Below, piece by piece: positions 26,065 to 33,654 of a stretch of 64,000 nt of DNA. The position numbers and the translations under genes are program-made. Source of the stretch: Bdellovibrio sp. KM01 (GTDB taxonomy: Bacteria > Bdellovibrionota > Bdellovibrionia > Bdellovibrionales > Bdellovibrionaceae). The stretch is from positions 2,170,001 to 2,234,000 of the forward strand of contig NZ_CP058348.1 in the NCBI RefSeq assembly GCF_013752535.1, in the 5' to 3' direction. The notes beneath the pieces were generated by a model. The model was not told the origin of the DNA. It was given only the letters and a program-made list of their open reading frames with translations, and ran no database searches. Numbering within the stretch: position 1 is the stretch's first letter; every line of letters begins with the position of its first letter.

Positions 26065-26469
26065 TCACATTTTCAATTTATCAGCTCGTGCACGAGATTT
26101 TTTCACCTCATTCCAATTGTCAGCCACCCAACATACAAGGGCCTGTTGGATCGTATAGAGGCTTAACCCCAATGAAGAAAGTTGGTATTCCACGCGTGGA
26201 GGAATTTCGGGAAAAACTTCACGCGCAACGATACCATCTCTTTCAAGCTTCTTTAATGTCGAGCTCAACATTTTTTGAGAAATTCCACGCACGAGTCTTT
26301 CAAGCTCTGAGAACCTGGCGCGGTGTCCTGGGGCACCTTGCAAAGCTACAATTATAAAAACACTCCATTTGTCTCCCACCGTGTTCATGAGCTCTCTAAC
26401 TCCATCCGCATCAACATTGTTGCAAAGCTGATTAGGCTGAATATTTCTCTTATTAGACACCTTCTTCAT
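26065..26469 (-). CDS. HxlR-family transcription regulator
   Basis: Winged-helix MarR-like regulator, about 134 residues. Typical features: LMNTVGDKWSVFIIVALQGAPGHRARFSELERLVRGISQKMLSSTLKKLERDGIVAREVFPEIPPRVEYQLSSLG. HxlR proteins often sense electrophiles or quinones and control a divergent oxidoreductase; here a nitroreductase gene is divergent 107 bases away. The start at 26469 (MKKVSNKRN) gives the family's usual length; a longer form from 26547 is possible. Inverted repeats between the two genes are candidate operators. Confidence 0.88.
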   Translation of the reverse strand: MKKVSNKRNIQPNQLCNNVDADGVRELMNTVGDKWSVFIIVALQGAPGHRARFSELERLVRGISQKMLSSTLKKLERDGIVAREVFPEIPPRVEYQLSSLGLSLYTIQQALVCWVADNWNEVKKSRARADKLKM

Positions 26470-26487
26470 ACGCACCCACAGGTTAGT

Positions 26488-26563
26488 AACCCACGTAAAG
26501 GTGGGTTCTTGTGCCAGAAACATATCACCGATATAGTAACTTAACAATGGTTAGCATATAACC
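26488..26563. promoter_or_regulatory. Candidate HxlR operators in the divergent promoter region
   Basis: Two inverted repeats lie between hxlR and the nitroreductase gene: AACCCAC-GTAAAG-GTGGGTT at 26488-26507 and GGTTA-GCATA-TAACC at 26549-26563. The second sits just before the nitroreductase ribosome-binding site AAGGAG. Position fits joint autorepression and control of the oxidoreductase operon; not proven. Confidence 0.5.
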
Positions 26564-26575
26564 AAAGGAGAGCTT

Positions 26576-27271
26576 GTGGCTGAAAACATTCCAAATCAAC
26601 AGTTCACAGAAAATGCAGAAAAATTGATTCGTTCTAGACGCTCAAAAAGAGACTATCTTCCAGGAAGAATTCCTCAGGAAACTTTATGCAAAATATTTGA
26701 ATTGGCCAATCAGGCTCCGTCATCTACAAACACGCAAGCCAGACGGATTGAAGTGGTTAGTGGACCGCTTCTGCAAAAATTGTCGACAGCGCTGAAGAGT
26801 GCTTACGACAAAAAACATACATATCTAGACTTTCCGTATACCTCTGGCACTTACACCGAAGTCTACTCGAAGCGCATGCAAGAATTTGGAGCGGGCTTAT
26901 ATGGTCTGCTAAAAATTGCTCGTGGCGATCAGGAAGGTAACAGAAAAAACTATATTCGGAATCTTGAATTCTTCGGAGCCCCTCATGCCGCTTTTCTGTT
27001 TGTTCCTAATTTTGATGTCGAAAGAAATCTCAACGACATAGGCATGTATGGACAGACTTTACTTCTCGCAATGAAAGCTTATGGTATCGACAGCTGTCCA
27101 CAGGCCGTCTTAGGTATGTATTGCGACGTAATTAGAGAGACTCTAAATATCAGTCCCGAATACAAACTTTTGTGGGGGATATCTTTCGGCTACGCAAATC
27201 CCGAGGCACCGGTTAACCAGCTCATTACGTCGAGAGCTCCATTAAACGAAACTGTGACATTCAGAGAATAA
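26576..27271 (+). CDS. Nitroreductase-family flavoprotein
   Basis: A 231-residue FMN-dependent NAD(P)H oxidoreductase of the NfsB/FRase-like fold. It shows the FMN-phosphate motif RSRRSKRDYLPGRIP near the N-terminus, ANQAPSSTNTQ in the binding loop, and the C-terminal LWGISFGYANPEAPVN. Start is GTG at 26576 behind AAAGGAG. It heads a three-gene operon with a luciferase-like monooxygenase and a DUF1993 protein. The codon and base composition of the operon look more A/T-rich than neighbours, suggesting acquisition. Confidence 0.92.
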   Translation: MAENIPNQQFTENAEKLIRSRRSKRDYLPGRIPQETLCKIFELANQAPSSTNTQARRIEVVSGPLLQKLSTALKSAYDKKHTYLDFPYTSGTYTEVYSKRMQEFGAGLYGLLKIARGDQEGNRKNYIRNLEFFGAPHAAFLFVPNFDVERNLNDIGMYGQTLLLAMKAYGIDSCPQAVLGMYCDVIRETLNISPEYKLLWGISFGYANPEAPVNQLITSRAPLNETVTFRE

Positions 27272-27289
27272 ATTTATGGAGCATAGCTA

Positions 27290-28279
27290 ATGAAAATAAA
27301 CCTCTCAGTCTTAGATCTCGTGATGATCAACCAAGATAGTAATGCTCAGACAGCCCTGTACGATACATTGAAGGTTGCGCAAAAAGTTGAAGAACTGGGC
27401 TATACTCGGTTCTGGGTTGCTGAACATCACAACTCTGTTTCAACTGGAAGCGCCGCAACCTCTGTCGCAGTAGGTTTTTTGGCAGCTGGAACCAAAAAGA
27501 TTCGAGTCGGCGCCGGAGGGGTTATGCTTCCAAATCATGCGCCACTCGTCATCGCCGAACAGTTTGGAACATTGGAGTCTTTGTACCCCGGACGAATCGA
27601 TTTGGGCTTGGGAAGAGCAACTGGAACTGAGCTGAACACATTGCATGCCTTAAGGCGCTTACCAGATTCTGCAGAAAGCTTCCCACAAGATGTTCAAGAG
27701 CTTCAGGGTTACTTTGAAGACCGCAGTGAAGGCAAAACGATTACGGCAACGCCGGGACAAGGGCTATCAATCCCTTTGTGGATATTAGGCTCAAGCACCT
27801 TCGGTGCACAGCTCGCCGCACACCTGGGATTACCGTTCGCTTTTGCTGGTCACATTTCTCCAGCATCTATGCGTGATGCGATTGCAATTTATAGAAGCAA
27901 TTTTAAGCCATCAAAACAATTAAAAAGTCCGTACGTCGCGATCAGTATAAATCTCGTAGCTGCAGGAACAGATAAAGAAGCAGAGTTTCATTTTTCTAGC
28001 CATCAACAATATTTAATCAATTATGCACGAGGCTTAAAAGAGAAATTTCCACCACCAATTGCCGACATAGCTAGCTTCTGGTCTCCTCGTGAGAAAATGT
28101 TTTTGGATAGAATGCTAGATTTCTCCGTCATAGGCTCGCCGGAAAAAATTCATATAGGTTTAGAGCGTGCATATCAGGAAACAAAATCTGACGAGTTTAT
28201 AGTGGTTAGCTCCATCTTCGATATAGAAGCAAGATTAAGATCCTACGAGATTCTGTCGAAAGTGGTATCGAGCATTTGA
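27290..28279 (+). CDS. Luciferase-like flavin-dependent monooxygenase
   Basis: A 329-residue TIM-barrel LLM-class oxidoreductase using reduced FMN, of the MsnO8-like group. Signatures are LSVLDLVMINQ at the N-terminus, YTRFWVAEHHNSVSTGSAATSVAVGFLAAGTKKIRVGAGGVMLPNHAPLVIAEQFGTLESLYPGRIDLGLGRATG, and a late VIGSPEKIHIGLE. It starts 18 bases after the nitroreductase stop; that enzyme could supply reduced flavin, a common pairing. Substrate unknown. Confidence 0.92.
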   Translation: MKINLSVLDLVMINQDSNAQTALYDTLKVAQKVEELGYTRFWVAEHHNSVSTGSAATSVAVGFLAAGTKKIRVGAGGVMLPNHAPLVIAEQFGTLESLYPGRIDLGLGRATGTELNTLHALRRLPDSAESFPQDVQELQGYFEDRSEGKTITATPGQGLSIPLWILGSSTFGAQLAAHLGLPFAFAGHISPASMRDAIAIYRSNFKPSKQLKSPYVAISINLVAAGTDKEAEFHFSSHQQYLINYARGLKEKFPPPIADIASFWSPREKMFLDRMLDFSVIGSPEKIHIGLERAYQETKSDEFIVVSSIFDIEARLRSYEILSKVVSSI

Positions 28280-28339
28280 CGTATGATCATAAAGCACGCT
28301 CATACAAATTTTTACTTAAGCAACAACAACAGGAATTTC

Positions 28340-28840
28340 ATGATTTACGCACAAATCACACAGTTCACAAAAATGCTCCAAACACTTTCGCGCCTTCTCG
28401 ATAAAGCGCAATGGTACGCTGAGGCGAACAACATTGCGTCAGAAGAACTTCTGAACTCGCGACTTGCACCAGATATGCTCCCCCTAATGAGCCAGATATA
28501 TTGGGCGTGTGATACGGCAAGGCTCGCCACCTCAGTCTTGAGCGGTAAGGAAGTGCCAATTTTTAAAAATGATGAGAAAACGATACCTGAACTTAAAGCT
28601 CTCATCGAAAAGACGATCAGCTACGTCTCGTCTATAAAAGAGAGCGATTTCTCCGGCTGGGAAGAAAGAATAGTTGCTCCCAAGGGCTGGTCCGGAGCTT
28701 TTCTTGGAAAAGATTATTTGTATCAGCACGGGGTTCCGAATTTTTATTTTCACGTGGTTACGGCCTACGCGATCCTTCGCCATAACGGTGTTCAGATCGG
28801 GAAAATGGACTACATCGGACAGCTACCTTTCATGAAATAA
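28340..28840 (+). CDS. DUF1993 family protein
   Basis: A 166-residue cytoplasmic protein, mostly helical, with features of DUF1993: FTKMLQTLSRLLDKAQWYAE, LAPDMLPLMSQIYWACDTARLATSVLSG, a Glu-rich IPELKALIEKTISYVSSI and the C-terminal YHV-type segment NFYFHVVTAYAILRHNGVQIGKMDYIG. DUF1993 resembles DinB-like four-helix bundles. ATG at 28340 has AGGA seven bases upstream; a longer frame from 28283 lacks one. Third gene of the nitroreductase operon. Function unknown. Confidence 0.85.
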   Translation: MIYAQITQFTKMLQTLSRLLDKAQWYAEANNIASEELLNSRLAPDMLPLMSQIYWACDTARLATSVLSGKEVPIFKNDEKTIPELKALIEKTISYVSSIKESDFSGWEERIVAPKGWSGAFLGKDYLYQHGVPNFYFHVVTAYAILRHNGVQIGKMDYIGQLPFMK

Positions 28841-28882
28841 ACACCACAAACTTGCGGTCCATAGGGCCATATATGACTCCTG

Positions 28883-28933
28883 ATTAGTACTTTTGATCGA
28901 GTGCCCGGAGTCTCATCGATCAAAAGTACTAAT
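28883..28933. repeat. Perfect 18-bp inverted repeat
   Basis: Arms ATTAGTACTTTTGATCGA (28883-28900) and its exact complement (28916-28933) flank GTGCCCGGAGTCTCA. GACTCC just outside the left arm can also pair with GGAGTC in the loop, giving an alternative fold. It lies after the DUF1993 gene and may act as a 3' structure. The T-run expected of a terminator is weak. Confidence 0.8.
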
Positions 28934-28978
28934 GTTTCTAATCCTTAAAACGAATGGGATCACAAAGGGCAGGATTCC

Positions 28979-29458
28979 TTATTCGTTATCAGATTTAAGG
29001 GAAAATGGTTTTACATCAACCAGTTCCAAAGTACGAACTCCGCCTTCGACTGTATCTTTGATAACGATGATATATTGAGTACGCATGTTATGGCCGTTGT
29101 AAGACTTCTCCTGAGTATTCACCATGGCAATTTGTTTGTTGTATGATTCGCCACAACCCACGCGAACGTGAGCAGCCAATGTGGGCTCTGATACCCAAAC
29201 GTAAACATCGGCTTTACGTTCTTGCGCGGCTTTTTGCTCAATTCTATAAAGCTTCGAGTTTTGGTCAGCTTCCATGTTTTTGATGAATTCACGTACTGTA
29301 TCGCCATCAGTGGAATTTGCGCCATTTGAACAAGTATCAGCGTAAACTGCGACACCTTTATCGCTCGTGGTCATTTTCAAAGGTTCTACTGGGGATGGTG
29401 CTGCTAAAACAGAACCGGCTACCAGATTTGCTAGGCCAAAAACCAACATCTTTTTCAT
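28979..29458 (-). CDS. Secreted hypothetical protein
   Basis: A 159-residue exported protein: signal peptide MKKMLVFGLANLVAGSVLAAP. The mature part has two Cys (YADTCSNGANS and RVGCGESYN) that may pair, with beta-strand-like segments to the end (TQYIIVIKDTVEGGVRTLELVDVKPF). No family recognised. Start chosen at 29458 behind AGGAGA. It is monocistronic, with a gap of about 150 bases to the next minus-strand gene upstream in the window. Confidence 0.75.
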   Translation of the reverse strand: MKKMLVFGLANLVAGSVLAAPSPVEPLKMTTSDKGVAVYADTCSNGANSTDGDTVREFIKNMEADQNSKLYRIEQKAAQERKADVYVWVSEPTLAAHVRVGCGESYNKQIAMVNTQEKSYNGHNMRTQYIIVIKDTVEGGVRTLELVDVKPFSLKSDNE

Positions 29459-29608
29459 AACTAATTCTCCTAAAATCGTTTTACACCCAAGCCACATGCA
29501 AGCGTGCGTTGAACGAAGAAAGGTTTAAATCAACATGTCAGTCGGTGTATATTAGAGATATTCGAATCCAAGCTTCGAATTATTTGAAGGAAGCCCCAAA
29601 TGCAGTGC

Positions 29609-31417
29609 CTATTTTTTTAAACTGTCCAAACGTAAGTATCCTTTCACAGTTTTTGGAAAAGTTATGCCTTCGGCAGATCTAAGAGATTGCAGATCCAAAT
29701 TTCCATTTACGATGGTTGGTAAAACCAATCCCTGAGCCTGCTTCAGATAACGCAACTGAATGTTTCCACCAACTTCCAAAGGCAATTTAACTCCTTGGGC
29801 ATGAATGACATCATCCAGTATTAAATTACCTGTCACCTTGCGAGGAAAAACCATTCCTTCTGCAGAATCCACTCTCATAAACGACAAGTCACCATGCAAC
29901 AGCTCGGGCATTTTTTGAGAGGACTCCAGAATTACCAGATTTCCCACAAGCACTTTAAAGTTCTTACCGGCATTAATAAACTCTGCAGCTGAGAGCGCGA
30001 TCTCTTCTTTTTTATAATGACCATCAAAAATCAAAACATAGTCTTCTTTAAGATCACGGTTACTTAAGATCTCGTCTATACGGGGATCTTTTTGGTGACC
30101 GAATCCTTGAATTGGTCTTTCCACTTCACGAAGAAAGACCAACTCGTCTTTCTTTAAAGCCTGACCCAGGCGAAATTTCTTTTCGATCGCCGTGAGCTTT
30201 TTCATGTCGGCGTCTTTTTGTAAAAACGCAGCTCCACGGTCTCCAAAGGAATTAACTTTATCTGAAACAATTGAGGTCGCCAGAATCTGCGAATCTAGAT
30301 TCTGATCTTTTCCTACACCGCGCACTTCCGCAATCTGATCTCCGTCCATGCGAATCGCCACACGAGGAAGCACGCTCTGCCCTTTGCCATCCTTGCTATA
30401 GTAAACGTAAAAATCCCCGCCACTTAATTGCCTTTGCGCCGTAGCTTCTCCAGATGTGCACCAACCTGTATTGCGACCTTCAAGGGATTTAACTAACGGC
30501 ATATGATCAGATCCGCGATCATAGCGAACCCATTGGCCTTCATTCGTTGCGAAAGAACCTTCTCGACCCACACCGAGCTTAAAGAGAGCTTGCCCATAAA
30601 GTTTACCAAAGCTCACCCCTTCCAGAGCTTTTAAAAAGACGGGGTCTTCGATATCAGCCAAAGATTTCTTATTTACTTTTCTGACAACGGCGTCAGCGAC
30701 GTAAGCTAAGGCCTCATGATTCACTTCAACGTAAGGCGCCACAGTCTCCTTGCTTCTGTTGCCAAAGCTGCCCGACTCGCCATCAAACTTTGAAAGCTTC
30801 GTCATACCTGTGAACATCCAGTACTTAAGCCACATCGGGTAGACCTGGGTGTCTTTGGAAACCAGATGGTCTACCCACAAATCCAACGACTGCTGTTGAT
30901 CTTTGATAACAGTTGCAGCGAGCTCAACTCTTTGCTGAGCATTTAATTGCACCTCGCCGTGACCACGCTCCTTCGCAATACGCATTTGTTGTGCATAGTA
31001 GCTTTCAGGCACATCCAAAGGCTTCATCACATACTGATTGCGTAAAATTTCCTTAACTTGATCTCTGGCATAATTGGAGTTACCGGCTTTAGCGGCGACC
31101 TTAGCTAACTGACCTAACCAGGCATCCAATTTGTCAGCGGGTTTAGACAGAGTCACACCTAAGGATCTTTGAGTTTTCTGAACTGTCTTTTCAACAAAAG
31201 GCGTGACATGAAGTTTGGAATCTTTTTCGTGAATGAAAAGGGCACCCTGCTTTAATTCGGCCTTTTGCAGGTTGGTAAAAATGCGGGAGCATGACTCTGC
31301 TGCGAGTGTCTCATTTCGAGACAGCACACTGAACGTCAAAGAAAATAGGAAGACACCTGTAAAGAGTCTAACCATAGATGAAAGCCAAAGGCCCTTATCT
31401 TTGAATTGAGTACGCAT
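29609..31417 (-). CDS. Large secreted protein with PcfJ-like core and C-terminal solenoid repeats
   Basis: A 602-residue protein with an N-terminal hydrophobic export signal (MVRLFTGVFLFSLTFSVLS). The first 300 residues are largely helical. About residue 330-400 is NTGWCTSGEATAQRQLSGGDFYVYYSKDG...PRVAIRMDGDQIAEVRGVGKDQNLD. This recalls PcfJ-like domains (W-C-T, Y.., VAI, EVRG). The last 110 residues form about five repeats of roughly 23 residues with the pattern GNLxLxxLxxAxGxxLPxxVxG, a leucine-rich-like solenoid. GGGAGA precedes ATG at 31417. Function unknown; the PcfJ link is from motif memory and needs checking. Confidence 0.7.
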   Translation of the reverse strand: MRTQFKDKGLWLSSMVRLFTGVFLFSLTFSVLSRNETLAAESCSRIFTNLQKAELKQGALFIHEKDSKLHVTPFVEKTVQKTQRSLGVTLSKPADKLDAWLGQLAKVAAKAGNSNYARDQVKEILRNQYVMKPLDVPESYYAQQMRIAKERGHGEVQLNAQQRVELAATVIKDQQQSLDLWVDHLVSKDTQVYPMWLKYWMFTGMTKLSKFDGESGSFGNRSKETVAPYVEVNHEALAYVADAVVRKVNKKSLADIEDPVFLKALEGVSFGKLYGQALFKLGVGREGSFATNEGQWVRYDRGSDHMPLVKSLEGRNTGWCTSGEATAQRQLSGGDFYVYYSKDGKGQSVLPRVAIRMDGDQIAEVRGVGKDQNLDSQILATSIVSDKVNSFGDRGAAFLQKDADMKKLTAIEKKFRLGQALKKDELVFLREVERPIQGFGHQKDPRIDEILSNRDLKEDYVLIFDGHYKKEEIALSAAEFINAGKNFKVLVGNLVILESSQKMPELLHGDLSFMRVDSAEGMVFPRKVTGNLILDDVIHAQGVKLPLEVGGNIQLRYLKQAQGLVLPTIVNGNLDLQSLRSAEGITFPKTVKGYLRLDSLKK

Positions 31418-31470
31418 AAGAAATTCTCCCAATATGCTGTACTTCATTTTCAAGAATGAGACCTAGGATA

Positions 31471-32154
31471 CTAGAATATGAATCCACCCATGGTGATATA
31501 GATTGTATAAAGCTGAGAGCGACCATCCAAGGCCGAGCGCGCAACAACGACAGGAACATCTTTGTCCATTTGAATGCCGCTTTCACGCGTCATCCACTCC
31601 CCCGTTGCCGAGACTTCCCAGAACCAGACATTCTTTTTTTCTGTTAAGCGCATGCCGCCGAAAGCGATGCCCACCATCGGGCCTTCGAACTGGATGCGAC
31701 TATAGGCCTCTTCAAATTCGGGCAGTTTCTGACCGTCGGTATAGACGACATTCACACTGGTGCCCGTGAAAAAACGGAAGTAAGGAACTTGCTCGTCATA
31801 CCAACCTTGCGGCAAACGATATCGAAAGCCCACGCCAAATTCAGTTCCCCAAATACGAAGTTCATTTACTCGCGCAAATTTAATCAATGAACCTGTTTCT
31901 AATGCCCACCGATCATTCAAATAGTAACTCACATCCGTTTTGATCGCGAGACCCATCGCGTACTCTCGTGCGGATCCCTCTGCCAGATAAACTCCGCCAT
32001 GAATTCCAAGTCCAGCATCAATGTGCAAGCCCTCACGCCAGATTAAATCTATGGGAGGTAATTCAGCTGCAACATTCACGGTTTCCGTTTGCGCATGGGC
32101 TGACCAGGACACTAAAAATGACAAAATGAAGGAAAAGAATTTTGAAGTTCTCAT
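31471..32154 (-). CDS. Predicted outer-membrane beta-barrel protein
   Basis: A 227-residue exported protein: signal peptide MRTSKFFSFILSFLVSWSAHAQ, then alternating strands such as LHIDAGLGIHGGVYLAE, YAMGLAIKTDVSYYLNDRWALETGSLIKF and FGVGFRYRLPQGW, and a C-terminal Phe (TIYITMGGFIF) as in OMP insertion signals. About eight strands would fit an OmpA/OmpW-sized barrel. It overlaps the DUF3943-like gene by four bases (ATGA), so it is made with the PAP2 and DUF3943-like proteins. Confidence 0.78.
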   Translation of the reverse strand: MRTSKFFSFILSFLVSWSAHAQTETVNVAAELPPIDLIWREGLHIDAGLGIHGGVYLAEGSAREYAMGLAIKTDVSYYLNDRWALETGSLIKFARVNELRIWGTEFGVGFRYRLPQGWYDEQVPYFRFFTGTSVNVVYTDGQKLPEFEEAYSRIQFEGPMVGIAFGGMRLTEKKNVWFWEVSATGEWMTRESGIQMDKDVPVVVARSALDGRSQLYTIYITMGGFIF

Positions 32155-32846
32155 TCAAAACTCCAGGATAAATTCACCCCATGAAAGTTTTGAGAAACAA
32201 CCGGCACTGCCACATACCCATACTGAGAACTTTTTAACAAACTAAAGGGGTTGAAGACATAACCCAAAAGACGATTCGGCCAAGTTTTCTTAGAGTGAAA
32301 ATAAAGACTTAATTTTTCAAAACCGACACCCACCACTGTCCCCAGCACGGGTGTTTGATAAAGATCCTGATAGCTGGGAGCTTCCGTGACCGTTTCAATC
32401 GTAAACTCGAACGCTGTCGACGAGGCCACCGTCCATAAAAAGGCTTCGGTTTCTGTGTAACCACGCGAACGATAGAATTGATAATACAATTCACCCGACA
32501 GGGAGTGCTTAAAGATATTATAATCATAAGTATCTTTATCGTATTCAGCATAAGAAGGATTCGTGATCCAGTTATGAAAGGATCCGTGCTCTTGAATTGT
32601 TTCAGCTTGGGTGATGGCATATACAACCCACTGCAATCCATACATGATCCCGAAATTTTTTAGCTTTTCAAATTTTTCAAACTCTGTTTTTTCAAAATGA
32701 CGGTACTCTTCATAAAGGCCCGAAGGATCTTTTTGAAGAGAGGCTGTTGCCACCTGCGCCCGAGCGGGTGCCACCAACAAAAAAGCTGCACTGATAAGAA
32801 GTGCACTAAAAATCTTTTGAGAACTGAACAAGGAGGCCTCCGTCAA
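32151..32846 (-). CDS. DUF3943-like envelope protein
   Basis: A 231-residue exported protein (signal MTEASLFSSQKIFSALLISAAFLLVAPARA). The part NPSYAEYDKDTYDYNIFKHSLSGELYYQFYRSRGYTETEAFLWTVASSTAFEFTIETVTEAPSYQDLYQTPVLGTVVG matches the DUF3943 layout: gap, small helices, E-x3-E near APS-DL and TP-x-G. It sits between PAP2 (41-base overlap) and the barrel (4-base overlap). The shared overlap suggests a single envelope complex or pathway. Domain assignment rests on pattern memory, so moderate confidence. Confidence 0.7.
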   Translation of the reverse strand: MTEASLFSSQKIFSALLISAAFLLVAPARAQVATASLQKDPSGLYEEYRHFEKTEFEKFEKLKNFGIMYGLQWVVYAITQAETIQEHGSFHNWITNPSYAEYDKDTYDYNIFKHSLSGELYYQFYRSRGYTETEAFLWTVASSTAFEFTIETVTEAPSYQDLYQTPVLGTVVGVGFEKLSLYFHSKKTWPNRLLGYVFNPFSLLKSSQYGYVAVPVVSQNFHGVNLSWSFE

Positions 32847-33558
32847 TAGGCACCGGATAGATCATGGTCGTATTCTTTTTTTGACTGTCTGTCACGAGGG
32901 CACTCGCACGACCCCAGTAAATTCCGAGGGCCGCCCCGGCCACAACATCACTCAACCAATGGACTTGAGCGGATATTCTGGATGCCGCAATAAAAGTTGC
33001 AACACCATAGGAAGCCGTACCAACCCAAGGCCCATAGGAATAAGCCATTGAAGTCGCAATCGCAAAAGCATTCGAGGTGTGTCCCGAAGGCCAAGACCAA
33101 CCGCGATCTCCGGTGGGACGTTGTCGATTGATACTTGCCGCTAGTGTCACGTGAGTCACTGTCGTTAACAGCATCGCACGGAAAGTTTGTAAACCACCAG
33201 GCTGATCCCACCAAAGTTGGGAAATTGCCAAGATCACCCCGGGGCTGCCACTACCAAGGTAACCACCCAACTGCTCCCAAGAGTCCGACATAAGGGTGTG
33301 ATGCTGAGTATACTCAAATACTTTATCATCCTGAGTACCTGCCGCCGCGGAAGCCATTAAGCCCCCAACAATAATTCTTGCACCCTTCTCATCAAAACCA
33401 TTTACGATCGCAGGTTTTAATTGGTCATCCCACACCCACGGAAAAAATGCTTTCCCTTCCGTTGGATCATGCCACTCCCCATCGCCAGAGGCGAAAGACA
33501 TATTTGAGAGTGAAAAAAGAAGGAATGTGATTGCGACTAACAAACGGCGAGCTGTCAT
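32806..33558 (-). CDS. PAP2-family membrane phosphatase
   Basis: A 250-residue protein with signal/first hydrophobic segment MTARRLLVAITFLLFSLSNMSFASG. The three PAP2 active-site motifs are present: NRQRPTGDRG (Lys-x6-RP motif with a variant start), WPSGHTSNAF (catalytic His) and SRISAQVHWLSDVVAG (SR-x5-H-x3-D). PAP2 enzymes hydrolyse phosphomonoester or pyrophosphate groups of lipids such as undecaprenyl-PP, lipid A or phosphatidate. It heads the three-gene overlapping operon with DUF3943-like and barrel proteins, pointing to an envelope-lipid role. Confidence 0.9.
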   Translation of the reverse strand: MTARRLLVAITFLLFSLSNMSFASGDGEWHDPTEGKAFFPWVWDDQLKPAIVNGFDEKGARIIVGGLMASAAAGTQDDKVFEYTQHHTLMSDSWEQLGGYLGSGSPGVILAISQLWWDQPGGLQTFRAMLLTTVTHVTLAASINRQRPTGDRGWSWPSGHTSNAFAIATSMAYSYGPWVGTASYGVATFIAASRISAQVHWLSDVVAGAALGIYWGRASALVTDSQKKNTTMIYPVPIDGGLLVQFSKDF

Positions 33559-33654
33559 TTTTCAAGTCTAACTGCATTTCAACATTCTCGTCAAAAGCGA
33601 TCTCTCTTTGCTAGTCTTTCAAAAGAGGAGTAAAACTAAAGATGAGGTTCATCT

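Noticed and set aside
25782-26357. 191-codon frame crossing the tRNA-Leu end and HxlR
   Set aside because: Overlaps tRNA and an established antisense gene; no family features.
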